Source: Clostridiales bacterium (GTDB lineage: Bacteria > Bacillota > Clostridia > Christensenellales > Aristaeellaceae). From it: 64,000 bases of DNA. The position numbers and the translations under genes are program-made. Positions 1 to 8,507 of this stretch are shown piece after piece (positions within the stretch are counted from its first letter, which is position 1; each line of letters starts with the position of its first letter). The notes under the pieces are model-generated. The model ran no database searches. It saw only the letters and a program-made list of their open reading frames with translations, and had not been told where the DNA came from. The DNA is taken from contig SFET01000007.1 in assembly GCA_004557125.1 (NCBI GenBank), positions 1 through 64,000 on the forward strand, given 5' to 3'.

Positions 1-1
1 G

Positions 2-196
2 CTTGGCACGCAACTGGCTTCGTTGGGCGGTGAGTTGCAGAATGCTCCGGATGAAACGACAGATTATGTGGCAATCTACATTCCACAGGTTGTCAAGGCG
101 GCGTCGAAGATCAAGAAGGCGCTGACATTGAAGAAGGGAAGCAGTATAGAATTGGTCAATGAAAGGACGTTGTGGCGCGCTCTCAATAAAACGTGA
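2..196 (+). CDS. C-terminal fragment of unknown protein (truncated by window edge)
   Basis: An open frame enters from the left edge and runs 64 codons to a TGA. The visible tail is polar and lysine-rich (it contains KAASKIKKAL) and ends in WRALNKT. I recognise no family. Its base composition is clearly more AT-rich than the genes that follow, which may mean foreign origin. It is followed by a hairpin-rich stretch without genes. Confidence 0.5.
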   Translation, partial: LGTQLASLGGELQNAPDETTDYVAIYIPQVVKAASKIKKALTLKKGSSIELVNERTLWRALNKT

Positions 197-372
197 AGGT
201 ATGGTATTGGAAAAAGTTGCGGTTGGTTGACTGAATAATTGCATAAAGAATTGTGTATGCGTAATATCAATGGCATAGTAAAACTTGATGCAAGAATTCT
301 AGTGCAATGCACAAGCCTTTGCACCATCTCTGGTGCATCGTCCACTGTATCAATATCAACCGGATTTGCCAC

Positions 373-402
373 AAAGCACTCAGCGTTGGCTGGGTGCTTT
401 TC
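373..402 (+). terminator. rho-independent terminator
   Basis: AAAGCACTCAGC pairs with GCTGGGTGCTTT around a GTTG loop and is followed by TTTTC. It probably ends the transcript of the truncated gene at the left edge. Confidence 0.6.
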
Positions 403-484
403 TCATGTCGGGAGCAGGGGAGTCGAAGGGCCGGGAGTGAATGACGCTCCGGTGGAGCGTCAGAGCCCACAATGCTCCACCAGA

Positions 485-512
485 AGTACTCAGTTTTGGC
501 CGAGTGCTTTTC
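485..512 (+). terminator. second, related terminator-like hairpin
   Basis: AAGTACTC pairs with GAGTGCTT (one G-U pair) and is followed by TTTTC. It resembles the hairpin at 373-402 in sequence, as if duplicated. Confidence 0.45.
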
Positions 513-566
513 ATATAAGGGAATGGTGGCGGGGCATTTCAACGGGGGGATTCATCTGTACAAGCA

Positions 567-594
567 AAAAGGAACGGACATGTCCGTTCCTTTT
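567..594. terminator. bidirectional terminator closing the sugar operon
   Basis: A perfect 28-base palindrome has the arm GGAACGGACA, with A-runs before it and T-runs after it. It lies 40 bases past the stop of the last minus-strand operon gene and would work in either direction. Confidence 0.75.
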
Positions 595-634
595 GTCGCG
601 CAGGTGAACGATGCGCACCTGCCGCGAGGCGTCG

Positions 635-1885
635 TTACGATCTGGCGCGGGGGAGGGTGGAGCCGCCGTAGGGCATGGCCAGTACGCGGCAGCTGCTGCC
701 GTGGCGGGCGAAGGCGCGGTCGAAGGCCTCCTGCGCGCTGGCTGCGGGCTTCAGGAAGATGCGCTCGACGAGGCGCTCGTCCAGCTCGCTCACCAGGTAG
801 ATCTCCGCGCTTTGCAGCACCATAGCGATGGCGGCGGCCTTGTGGCCACCCAGCTGGAAGTCCCGGCCGATGCGCTCGATCATGCTCTCCGGAGTGGGTG
901 CGGTGCACATCCATTCCTCAAACACCCGCTCACCCAGGCCCTCCCTGCAGGAGCCGATCAGGATGATCGTGCCGCCCTTCTTCACGGCATGTTTGGCGTT
1001 GTCCAGCGCCTTCTGGGTCTGATACAGGTTCAGATCCTTGGGTGCGCCGCCCTGGGAGACGATGACGATGTCCGCACGGCTGTCGATTTCCTTCAGATAC
1101 ATGCCGTCCAGGAAGCGGCAACCCTCGCGGTGGGCCAGGGTGAGATCGCCCGCCACGGCCCTGACGATCTGCTTGTGCTCGTCCAGCACCACGTTGACGA
1201 TGAAATCCACGCCGCAGATGGCCGCCGCCTGTTCCAGATCCCTGCGCAGGGGGTTGGTGTCCAGGTTGCCGGCGCAGGCCTCGGGGTGCACCATCATGGA
1301 ATGGTTGGCCTGGATGGCCGCGCGGGTGGAGACGCCGGGCATGATGGCCTTCGCACCGCCGGAGTAGCCGGCAAAGTAGTGATATTCAATGTTGCCCAGA
1401 CAGATGCGCCGGTCGGCTTCAGCCACGACGCGGGTGATGTCCACCGGCGTGCCCGCATCGGTGACGCCCAGGCGCACGCAGTCGGACGGGTCGGAATCCA
1501 CGCAGCGGATTTCGCTGAACGCGCGCTCGCCGGCCAGCTTTCGCCGCTCCTCGGGGGTGTGCGGGCGGTGGCTGCCCAGGGCGAACACCAGCGTGACGTC
1601 CTCCGGGTGCACGCCGGCCGCATAGAGCTCATCCAGCAGCGCGGGCAGGATGCGCCATGTGGGCACGGGCCGGGTGATGTCGCTGGTGACGATGGCGATT
1701 TTTTCGCCGGGATGCACGATCTCCCGCAGCGGCGGCGTGCCGATGGGATGGCGCAGGGCGCGGCGAACCTCCTCCTCGTTTGTGCGGCCCCGGGGAACGT
1801 CGTTTGCCGTCAGTATGCCCATCAGATTCTCCTCCGGCAGCTCGACGGTCTGGACGCCGGCGCCGAATCCGAATTCAAGTTTCAT
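635..1885 (-). CDS. LarA-like nickel-pincer 2-hydroxyacid racemase/epimerase
   Basis: A 416-residue lactate racemase superfamily protein. LarA enzymes invert the alpha carbon of 2-hydroxyacids using a nickel-pincer nucleotide bound to a lysine. The family residues are in place: H106 in GSHRPH, H169 and K179 in a YHYFAGYSGGAKA block, and H195. The 10- and 16-residue intervals from H169 to K179 to H195 match what I recall for LarA. It is the last gene of the sugar operon, so a sugar acid is a more likely substrate than lactate. No cofactor genes (larB, larC, larE) are in the window. The family call is firm; the substrate is inferred. Confidence 0.85.
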   Translation of the reverse strand: MKLEFGFGAGVQTVELPEENLMGILTANDVPRGRTNEEEVRRALRHPIGTPPLREIVHPGEKIAIVTSDITRPVPTWRILPALLDELYAAGVHPEDVTLVFALGSHRPHTPEERRKLAGERAFSEIRCVDSDPSDCVRLGVTDAGTPVDITRVVAEADRRICLGNIEYHYFAGYSGGAKAIMPGVSTRAAIQANHSMMVHPEACAGNLDTNPLRRDLEQAAAICGVDFIVNVVLDEHKQIVRAVAGDLTLAHREGCRFLDGMYLKEIDSRADIVIVSQGGAPKDLNLYQTQKALDNAKHAVKKGGTIILIGSCREGLGERVFEEWMCTAPTPESMIERIGRDFQLGGHKAAAIAMVLQSAEIYLVSELDERLVERIFLKPAASAQEAFDRAFARHGSSCRVLAMPYGGSTLPRARS

Positions 1886-1896
1886 GGCACTCAGAA

Positions 1897-2571
1897 TCAG
1901 TATGCCTCGGTGGAGCTGCCGCCCTCTACGATGGGTCTGCAGCTGGTGTAGCCGATGCCCAGGCGGTCCACGCCCATGTCCACGTACATCTTTGCCGTCT
2001 CGTAGTTGCGGATGCCGCCGGAGGGCTTGACCTTGATCCGGCCTTTCGCCGTATCCAGCATCGCCTGCACCGCCTCAACGGTCGCGCCGCCGCCGTTGAA
2101 GCCCGTCGAGGTCTTGACGAAGTCCGCGCCTGCGGAGATGCACACCTCGGTGGCCTTGCGGATCTGATCCAGGTCCAGCTGGCTGGTCTCAAAGATCACC
2201 TTCACGATCACGTCCCGCTTGTGGGCCTCCTCCACCACTGCGCGGATCTCCTCCTCGACCACGTCCCAGGCGCCGCCGCGCGCCGCGCCGTAGTTCATCA
2301 CCATGTCGATGTCCTTCACGCCCTTCCCGGCGTAGGCCTTCGCCGCCGCGCGCTTGGCTTCCACGCCGCCGTAGCCGTAGGGGAAGTCCAGCACGCAGGA
2401 CACCACCGTGTTCGTGCCCGCAGTCAGCTTCAGCGCCAGATCGATGTCGCAGCCCCGCACGCACACGCTGTACGAATCAAAGGAGATGCTCTCCCGGATC
2501 GCCGCCTCCACCTGCTCCGGCGTCATGTCCGGCTTCAGTACCGCCGAATCAAAATATCTTGCAATGTTCAT
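1897..2571 (-). CDS. deoC: deoxyribose-phosphate aldolase
   Basis: A 224-residue class I aldolase of the DeoC family, which cleaves 2-deoxyribose 5-phosphate to glyceraldehyde 3-phosphate and acetaldehyde. The Schiff-base lysine is K153 in FVKTSTGF, the second lysine is K182 in VKPSGG, and D90 lies in DIDMVMN, so the catalytic set is complete. The start follows a GGAGGTG site lying inside the end of the upstream kinase gene, with one base between the genes, so the two are translationally coupled. In this operon it probably performs the carbon-carbon cleavage step. A related 2-deoxy- or 3-keto-sugar phosphate could be the real substrate. Confidence 0.92.
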   Translation of the reverse strand: MNIARYFDSAVLKPDMTPEQVEAAIRESISFDSYSVCVRGCDIDLALKLTAGTNTVVSCVLDFPYGYGGVEAKRAAAKAYAGKGVKDIDMVMNYGAARGGAWDVVEEEIRAVVEEAHKRDVIVKVIFETSQLDLDQIRKATEVCISAGADFVKTSTGFNGGGATVEAVQAMLDTAKGRIKVKPSGGIRNYETAKMYVDMGVDRLGIGYTSCRPIVEGGSSTEAY

Positions 2572-2572
2572 T

Positions 2573-3517
2573 TCAATCCACCTCCGTATGTTCCTTCAGA
2601 AATTGTTCGACCTCATTTGCACTGGGCAGCGACGGCAGGGAGCCGCGCCGCATGGTGGTCAGTGCGCCGCAGGCGCTGGCGTAGCGCATGGCGCTGCGAA
2701 TGTCGTCGCCCGCGGCCAACCGCACCGCCAGACTGCCGTTGAATGCGTCGCCGGCGGCGGTGGAGTCCACGGGCTCGATGCGGAAGGCGGGCATCATGAA
2801 CGCTCCGTCCGGTCCGCTGTAATAGGCACCGTGCTCGCCCATGGTGAGGATCAGCGTGTGCACGCCGCGCCCATGCAGCGCACGGGCAGTTTCGGTGCGC
2901 CACTGATCCAGATCCATGCCCTCCCGGTAAATTCCGGTAAAAAACTCTGCCTCGGTTTCGTTGGGCGTGACGAAGTCGGCCAGCGCCAGCATCTCATCCG
3001 GCAGCTCGCAGGCGGGCGCGGGATTGAGCACCACCCTGCAGCCGCAGTCCCGGGCGAGGCGCATGGCGCGCTCCACGGCGTCGCGGTTGATCTGCAGCTG
3101 AAACAGCGCCACCTGAGCCTCCTCAAAGCGGGGCCGCATGGCGTCCACCTCCGCACCCGTCACGGTGGCATTGGCGTTGGGCGCCACCACGATGGCATTG
3201 TGACCATCCTTTGCCACCAACACGCAGTCGGTGCCGGTGGGATGTTCGCGGCTGATCACCACGCCGTCCACGTTCACGCGGTTTTCGCGCATGGCCTGCA
3301 GCAGGAAGCGTCCGCGCTCGTCGTCGCCCACCTTGCCCAGCATGTTGGCCTGTGCGCCCAGCCGCGCGCACATGGCGGCCTGGTTGCCGCCCTTGCCGCT
3401 GGCGAAGAAGCCGCTGGCGTAGCCGGTGACCGTCTCGCCCACGCGGGGCAGGCGGTCCGACCAGATGAAGCAATCGTAGAGCAGGTCGCCGAAGATCGCT
3501 ATACTGTTCTTGCGCAT
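2573..3517 (-). CDS. PfkB-family sugar kinase (ribokinase-like), first copy
   Basis: A 314-residue ribokinase-fold kinase. The sugar-binding GKGGNQ motif is at 41-46, and the ATP/anion-hole motif reads DSTAAGD at 251-257, with D257 as the predicted base. The usual GAGD is AAGD here, a mild deviation. The frame extends upstream into the cupin gene, but MRKNSIAIFG at 3517 is the natural beta-strand start. Directly upstream of deoC, it is a good candidate to make the aldolase substrate. A second kinase of the same family lies at 4583, so the operon may phosphorylate two sugars or two intermediates. Confidence 0.88.
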   Translation of the reverse strand: MRKNSIAIFGDLLYDCFIWSDRLPRVGETVTGYASGFFASGKGGNQAAMCARLGAQANMLGKVGDDERGRFLLQAMRENRVNVDGVVISREHPTGTDCVLVAKDGHNAIVVAPNANATVTGAEVDAMRPRFEEAQVALFQLQINRDAVERAMRLARDCGCRVVLNPAPACELPDEMLALADFVTPNETEAEFFTGIYREGMDLDQWRTETARALHGRGVHTLILTMGEHGAYYSGPDGAFMMPAFRIEPVDSTAAGDAFNGSLAVRLAAGDDIRSAMRYASACGALTTMRRGSLPSLPSANEVEQFLKEHTEVD

Positions 3518-3543
3518 GTTGATGTACCCTCGGGGGTCGGTGC

Positions 3544-3993
3544 TCAGTGCCGGTTCAGCCGCTTCTGCGTATAGTCCGCGTCCAGATTGCGAACGGAGGT
3601 GCCCCAGGCGTTCTGGCGCACGAAGAACACGCCGTTCTGTTCCTGGCGGGGCCAGAAGGTGAAGAGCTTGAAGGGTTTGTCGCACTGGGTGTTGTCGATC
3701 CAGTGGAACACGTGCGGCGGGATGATGATGATGTCGCCGTTCTTGACCTTCACGTATTCGTCGTCCAGCACCACGTAGGAGGGATCTCCGCAGTCCACCA
3801 TGTAGTAGATCTCCGTCTCATCGTGTTCGCCGCCGGCGGTGCGGCTGAAGGGCTTGAGCGTGCCTTCGTTGATGTTGATGACGGGCATGCCGGCCATTTC
3901 GTCGCCGGTGAGCATCTTGGAGGAGTAGGTTTCGTCGCAGACATAGGCCTCGACATTTTCCGCATTGACCAGTTTCCACTGCTTCTTTTCCAT
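3544..3993 (-). CDS. small single-domain cupin
   Basis: A 149-residue cupin-fold protein with a conserved-looking barrel: a GGEHDETEIYY stretch, then GDIIIIPPHVFHW. The first histidine/glutamate group and the later histidine fit a metal-binding cupin. The ATG at 3993 is chosen because an AAAGGAGA site precedes it; the frame is open further upstream without one. Such cupins in sugar operons are often isomerases, lyases or sugar-binding accessory proteins. The sequence does not tell which. Confidence 0.75.
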   Translation of the reverse strand: MEKKQWKLVNAENVEAYVCDETYSSKMLTGDEMAGMPVININEGTLKPFSRTAGGEHDETEIYYMVDCGDPSYVVLDDEYVKVKNGDIIIIPPHVFHWIDNTQCDKPFKLFTFWPRQEQNGVFFVRQNAWGTSVRNLDADYTQKRLNRH

Positions 3994-4048
3994 GAGATGA
4001 TCTCCTTTTAGAATATGTACTTCGGGATGGTGCAGCATGCTGCGAAGC

Positions 4049-4570
4049 CTACGGATAGATCTTGATCTCGCTGGTCTCGGTCCAGCCCCGCGCGGTTTCG
4101 CGGGTATTTTCGTCGTTGTGGTTGTTGACCAGCACGAAGCGCAGATACTTCGCCTTCACGGGTGCGGGCAGCTCGATCTCCTGCCAGCCCTCGGCCTTCT
4201 CCATGGCGACGCGCATGATGAAGTTCCACGGCACGGAGTCGATCGCGTCCTCCTTGCGGCGCAGCCTGCGGGGCTCGTCGGTGTCGGAGAAGTAGATGTC
4301 GATGGTCCTTGCCAGCTCGTCGAGGATGGAGATGTCCAGGCCGACGTTGCGGAAGATGCGGATCCTGGATACGGTCTGCTCCTCGCCGAAGAAGCTGAGA
4401 ACCACGTCGGCCGGGCCCTCGGTGTGTGCGCCCCAGGTGCCGCCGTTGCGCTCGGTATCGTCGCGGATCAGATTGACGACCCAGAAGGTCGGGTCGGATT
4501 CGGTGTGGCTCGCCCACTCAATGCGCGTATAGTAGGAACCATCGCGCCTTACGCCCAAAGGATATTGCAT
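4049..4570 (-). CDS. discoidin/galactose-binding-like fold protein, cytoplasmic
   Basis: A 173-residue protein that reads like one F5/8-type C (discoidin) jelly-roll domain: WASHTESDPT at the start, a central strand with DISILDELARTIDIYFSD, and an end with KYLRFVLVNNHND followed by WTETSEIKIYP. There is no signal peptide, so it should be cytoplasmic, which is unusual because these domains normally bind glycans outside the cell. An AGGAGG site lies 7 bases before the ATG. It sits between the cupin and the second kinase. A binding or structural role in sugar handling is only a guess. Confidence 0.6.
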   Translation of the reverse strand: MQYPLGVRRDGSYYTRIEWASHTESDPTFWVVNLIRDDTERNGGTWGAHTEGPADVVLSFFGEEQTVSRIRIFRNVGLDISILDELARTIDIYFSDTDEPRRLRRKEDAIDSVPWNFIMRVAMEKAEGWQEIELPAPVKAKYLRFVLVNNHNDENTRETARGWTETSEIKIYP

Positions 4571-4582
4571 GGCTGTTCCTCC

Positions 4583-5515
4583 TCAGATGTCATAGTTTTC
4601 CCGAACCATTGCGTCGATCTCCGAACGGGAGGGCATGGCGGGCGCGGTGCCCAGACGGGTGACGGACAGCGCGCCGGTGGCGTTGCCGTAGCGCAGGGCT
4701 TCGAACAGATCCCGCCCCTCGGACAGGGCCATGACGAAGCCGCCGTTGAAGGCGTCGCCCGCACCGGTGGTGTCGATGGCGTTGACATTCAGCCGGGGCA
4801 GCAGCTCGCTGCGCACGCCGTCGGTGGCGAATGCGCCCAGCGCGCCCATGGTGATGACCACGTTCTTCACGCCCTTGTCCAGAAAGACCTGCGCGGCGCG
4901 GCGGGCGTCCTCGAGGGTCTTTACCTCCACGCCGGTGAGCACCTGTGCCTCGGTTTCGTTGGGGGTCACGGTGTCGATCCTGCACAGCACATCGTCGGGG
5001 ATCGCGGTGGCCGGGGCGGGATTGAGCACGATCCGCACGCCGGCCCGGTGGGCGATGTCGATGACCCTGTACTGCGCGTCGAAGTTGATCTCGTGCTGCA
5101 AAAGCAGGATGGACGCGCCCTCGATCAGGGGACGGCAGCGCTCCACGTCCGCGTCGGTGATGTTGCCGCAGGCGCCGGAGACGACCACGATCTCGTTCTG
5201 GGCGGAGATCTCGTCCACCATGATCAGTGCGACGCCGGTCTCGCGCTGTTCGTCCTGGAGGATGTAATCCGTGTTCATGCCCTCGCTCCGATAGAAGTCC
5301 AGGGCGACCTTGCCGAACACATCCTTTCCGACCTTGGTGACCAGCGTGACGTTCGCGCCGGCCCGGTGGGCAGCCACGGCCTGGTTGGAGCCCTTGCCGC
5401 CGGGGCCCATCTTGAAGGAGACGCCGAGGATGGTCTGGCCCGGCACCGGCAGACCCTGGGAGCGGCTGGTGAGATCGACGACAAAGCTGCCGAATACGAC
5501 GATCGGTTTGCTCAT
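4583..5515 (-). CDS. ribokinase-like PfkB sugar kinase, second copy
   Basis: A 310-residue protein with canonical ribokinase motifs: GGKGSNQA at 39-46 and DTTGAGD at 248-254, D254 being the catalytic base. Length and motifs match ribokinase well, better than the first copy at 2573. Its ATG overlaps the stop of the DUF4432 gene as ATGA and is preceded by AAGGAGG. It is likely to phosphorylate a pentose, deoxy-sugar or sugar acid after import. Confidence 0.88.
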   Translation of the reverse strand: MSKPIVVFGSFVVDLTSRSQGLPVPGQTILGVSFKMGPGGKGSNQAVAAHRAGANVTLVTKVGKDVFGKVALDFYRSEGMNTDYILQDEQRETGVALIMVDEISAQNEIVVVSGACGNITDADVERCRPLIEGASILLLQHEINFDAQYRVIDIAHRAGVRIVLNPAPATAIPDDVLCRIDTVTPNETEAQVLTGVEVKTLEDARRAAQVFLDKGVKNVVITMGALGAFATDGVRSELLPRLNVNAIDTTGAGDAFNGGFVMALSEGRDLFEALRYGNATGALSVTRLGTAPAMPSRSEIDAMVRENYDI

Positions 5516-6606
5516 GACAAATTCCTCCTTGCGGATATTGCGGCTTCCAGCGCGGCGATCTCCTCCGCGCCGTCCGCAACGCCGATTTCCAGCCTTGCGG
5601 TGCGGCTCTGCATGGGATCGAGGATCTCCGCTGCGCCCTTCGCCTTCTGCGCGATGCGGCCGATGGGATGACAGTTGCCCGGCTCGAAGGCCAGTACGTA
5701 CTCCGCATCCCGCAGCACCTTCCACTGGGCGATGCAGGGCAGCTCGCGCACATTGTACTTCAGATACACCGCCAGCTCCAGCTCGTCGTTGATGAGCGCG
5801 CAGAGGGTGTTTCCATTCACATCTGCGCCCATCTCGTGGAAGAACTGCTGCTCCAGATAGCCAGCCTGCGGCAGTGTGCAGCGGTCGTAGATTTCCAGAC
5901 CTGCCTTTGCGTGCGGTGTTTCGGCCCATACGCGCCGGCTGGGGGCGGCGAAGCGCGCGCCGGGTCCCAGCAGCGGGTGGCCGAGGTTGATGTGGTAGAA
6001 GAACATCAGCATCTGCGGAAGCTCGCCCACGTTGGTGAACACGTCCTCGATGCAGAAGCAGTTCGCACCCAGCGCTGTGGTCACGCTGCGCCGGAGCTGC
6101 AGATGCTCGCCGTGCAGGCGGCCCTCCTCCATGCGCCCGGAGACGCACATGCGGTATTCGCCGTCCACCCATTCCTCGCGGGTGCATACGTTGTCCGCAC
6201 CCGTGTTGGAGATGTCGCCGTGCAGGCCGAAGGGAACGTCCTTCAGGATGCCGATGTCGTCGCGCACGTCGGGTCCGGCGTTGGTGATGCCGCAGGTGGT
6301 CAGCGCGCCGGCAAAGAAGCTCTTGAGCCACTGGCTCTCCCGGGCGTCGTGGTAGGACGGTGCCGTGACGCCCGCCTTGGAGAGGTAGGCGAGGGGAACG
6401 CCGCGGTAGCGCAGCTCGGAGATGTCCATGCCGCGGCCGGGGAGCACCGTGAAGCGCAGCCCGCCGCCGGTTTCCACATCCACGGCCTCCACGCCGCGGG
6501 CCTTGCCGTCCATAAGGATGTAGCGCCTGAGACCGCAGAGCTGTTTCATGTTTCCGTAGCGGCGCACGCAGGTCTCCCGGTCGCCATCGGGTTTCCAGGT
6601 CTTCAT
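5512..6606 (-). CDS. DUF4432 family, aldose-1-epimerase-like protein
   Basis: A 364-residue protein of the galactose mutarotase-like fold. Family-like segments include LPGRGMDISELRYRGVPL near residue 60, FFAGALTTCGI near 100 and FFYHINLGHPLLG near 205. Members are predicted to act on free or acidic sugars as epimerases or mutarotases; few have been studied. Both gene junctions overlap by the four bases ATGA, with the dehydrogenase upstream and the kinase downstream, so the three products are made together and may act in sequence. Confidence 0.75.
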   Translation of the reverse strand: MKTWKPDGDRETCVRRYGNMKQLCGLRRYILMDGKARGVEAVDVETGGGLRFTVLPGRGMDISELRYRGVPLAYLSKAGVTAPSYHDARESQWLKSFFAGALTTCGITNAGPDVRDDIGILKDVPFGLHGDISNTGADNVCTREEWVDGEYRMCVSGRMEEGRLHGEHLQLRRSVTTALGANCFCIEDVFTNVGELPQMLMFFYHINLGHPLLGPGARFAAPSRRVWAETPHAKAGLEIYDRCTLPQAGYLEQQFFHEMGADVNGNTLCALINDELELAVYLKYNVRELPCIAQWKVLRDAEYVLAFEPGNCHPIGRIAQKAKGAAEILDPMQSRTARLEIGVADGAEEIAALEAAISARRNLS

Positions 6607-7649
6607 TCGAAATCCACCATCACTTTGATGCGGCTCTCATTCCGCTCGGTGACTGCGGCGAAGGCCTCCTCCACCTGCGAGAAGGGGAAGCGATCCGTGA
6701 GCATGGGGCTGAGATCCAGCCTGCCGCGCTCCAGCAGCGCGAGCACCTTGTCGGCGATGTTGGGCGTACCGGCCGCGCCGATGATCATGCAGTTGCGGGC
6801 GATGATGCGATCCAGCATGACGTGGTTGAGCTCCTGCTCATAGAAGGCGGGGATCACCAGCTTGCCGCTGCCGCGCACCAGCTCCATTGCGTCGTTGATC
6901 AGCGAGGGTGCGCCGGTGGAGTCCATCACGATTTCGCAGCCGCGGCCGCCGGTTTCGCGCATCACCGCTTCGGTGAGATTCTCCCGGGTCATGTTGATGC
7001 AGACGTCCGCGCCCAGCTGCCTGGCGATGGCCAGCTTTGCATCCTTGCGGCCGGCCACGATGGTCCTGCCGATGCCCATGGCCTTGGCCACCGCCATGCC
7101 GCCCAGGGAGATGGGGCCGGTGCCGATCACCAGCAGCGTGGTGGTCGCGTCAAAGCCGGCGCGCTCCAGGCCGTAGTAGCCGATGCTGGTGGGCTCGATC
7201 AGCGCGGCCACATCCAGCGGGACGGAATCCGGAACGCGGTAGATCATGCGCTCGGGAACCATGATGTACTCGGCGAAGCCGCCCGGCCAGCAGTTGCCGG
7301 TGGTGCCCACGGCGCGGCCGTTCAGACAGGACTGATACTGGCCCCGCTTGCACATCTCGCATTCGCCGCAGAAGTAGCCGGTGTCGGAGATTACGTGGTC
7401 GCCCTTTTGGATGCGCCAGGTCTTGCTGCCCACCGCCTCCACCGTGCCGGACCATTCGTGGCCCAAGCGCACGGGGTAGATGGGCTCGTTTCCCTTGCCC
7501 AGGTTCAGAATGCCCTTCATGATGGCGATGTCCGTGGCACAGACGCCGCAGTGCGCCACCTTGCAGAGGATATCGCGGGGGCCCGGCGTGGGCTTTTCCA
7601 TTTCAACCACGCGCAGCTCGCCCGGTGCGTATGCAAGCAATACCTTCAT
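6603..7649 (-). CDS. zinc-dependent medium-chain alcohol/sugar dehydrogenase
   Basis: A 348-residue MDR enzyme of the threonine/sorbitol dehydrogenase type. Catalytic zinc ligands are C37, H64, E65 and probably E152. The structural zinc lobe has C94, C97, C100 and C108. The Rossmann turn is GTGPISLGG at 176-184. It should oxidise a secondary alcohol of a sugar or polyol with NAD(P). The ATG follows a GAGGTGATACG stretch. Grouping with DUF4432, PfkB and SDR genes suggests oxidation and re-reduction of a sugar hydroxyl before phosphorylation. Confidence 0.88.
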   Translation of the reverse strand: MKVLLAYAPGELRVVEMEKPTPGPRDILCKVAHCGVCATDIAIMKGILNLGKGNEPIYPVRLGHEWSGTVEAVGSKTWRIQKGDHVISDTGYFCGECEMCKRGQYQSCLNGRAVGTTGNCWPGGFAEYIMVPERMIYRVPDSVPLDVAALIEPTSIGYYGLERAGFDATTTLLVIGTGPISLGGMAVAKAMGIGRTIVAGRKDAKLAIARQLGADVCINMTRENLTEAVMRETGGRGCEIVMDSTGAPSLINDAMELVRGSGKLVIPAFYEQELNHVMLDRIIARNCMIIGAAGTPNIADKVLALLERGRLDLSPMLTDRFPFSQVEEAFAAVTERNESRIKVMVDFE

Positions 7650-7679
7650 ACCCGTATCACCTCATTGTTATTTTCTGTG

Positions 7680-8462
7680 TCAGAAGTCCCGGGAATAGCC
7701 GCTGGTCCAGGCGCCGTCCACGGGGAGGATCGCGCCGGAGATGTAGGCGGCTTCATCGTCGGCCAGGAAGGCAGCCAGGCCGCTGATCTCATCGGCCTCG
7801 CCCAGGCGTCCGGCAGGAATGTGGGAGGTGATCTCCGCAAGCCGGGCGGGGTCGTCGCCGATGGCCGCCTTCACATCGTCGTTCCAGGTCTCGCCGGGCG
7901 CAATGGCATTGACGCGGATGTGCTCCGGCGCCAGCTCCATGGCCATGGCCTTTGTGAAGTTGAACACGCCCGCGTTTGCTGCGGAGTGGGCGCACTGCAG
8001 CTTCAGCGGAATCAGGCCGGTGGCGGAGCCGATGTTGACGATGGAGCCTGCGATGCCCAGCTCGATCATCTTGCGGATCACCGGCTTGGAGGCGTTGAAC
8101 ACGCCCGTCATGTTGGTGGCGATCACGCGGTTCCACAGTTCATCGTCAAATTCGTGCATGGGCCTGCGGTTCTCCAGCCTTCCGCGCACGCCCGCGCAGT
8201 TGACCAGGCAGTCCACGCGGCCGAAGCTGGCCACCGCCGCCTCCGCCATGCGCGCACAGGAGGCGCGATCGGTGACGTCCACCTGCACCGCTGCCGCTCC
8301 GCCGCCCTCCGACCGGATCTGTGCGGCGAGGGCTTCGAGCTTATCCAGATTTCGCGCGGCGGCGATCACCCGTGCGCCCTCCCGGGCAAAGCGCCTGCAG
8401 ATGGCGCTGCCGATGGCGCCGCTGCCGCCGGTGACGATCACAACTCTTCCGTTTAGATTCAT
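7680..8462 (-). CDS. SDR-family protein lacking the catalytic Tyr and Lys
   Basis: A 260-residue classical short-chain dehydrogenase fold. The cofactor turn is TGGSGAIG at 11-18, with NCAG at 88-91 and a serine at S146 in NIGSATG. Thirteen residues later, where the catalytic tyrosine should be, there is H159, and the lysine four further on is N163. The DNA reads GCC CAC TCC GCA GCA AAC, so this is not a translation artefact. It may be a catalytically altered SDR or a partner subunit of the SDR at 8508, to which it is clearly related. An AAGGAG site precedes the ATG. Confidence 0.88.
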   Translation of the reverse strand: MNLNGRVVIVTGGSGAIGSAICRRFAREGARVIAAARNLDKLEALAAQIRSEGGGAAAVQVDVTDRASCARMAEAAVASFGRVDCLVNCAGVRGRLENRRPMHEFDDELWNRVIATNMTGVFNASKPVIRKMIELGIAGSIVNIGSATGLIPLKLQCAHSAANAGVFNFTKAMAMELAPEHIRVNAIAPGETWNDDVKAAIGDDPARLAEITSHIPAGRLGEADEISGLAAFLADDEAAYISGAILPVDGAWTSGYSRDF

Positions 8463-8507
8463 ACAATTCTCCTTCCGAAATTCCGGATCTCCTGCCGGAC
8501 GCTGTCC

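Larger units (their letters stand above)
197..634. other. hairpin-rich intergenic stretch, no gene seen
   Basis: I see no credible gene here. At least five hairpins are packed into about 300 bases: 320-337 (TGCACCA/TGGTGCA), 373-402, 442-462 (TGACGCTCC/GGAGCGTCA), 485-512 and 567-594. The hairpins at 373-402 and 485-512 resemble each other (both carry ACTCAG and end in GTGCTTTTC), so they look like a duplicated terminator. Confidence 0.6.

Noticed and set aside
2573..3517. Decay of the first PfkB kinase because of AAGD in place of GAGD
   Set aside because: The catalytic aspartate and sugar motif are kept and the frame is intact, so a tolerated variant is more likely.
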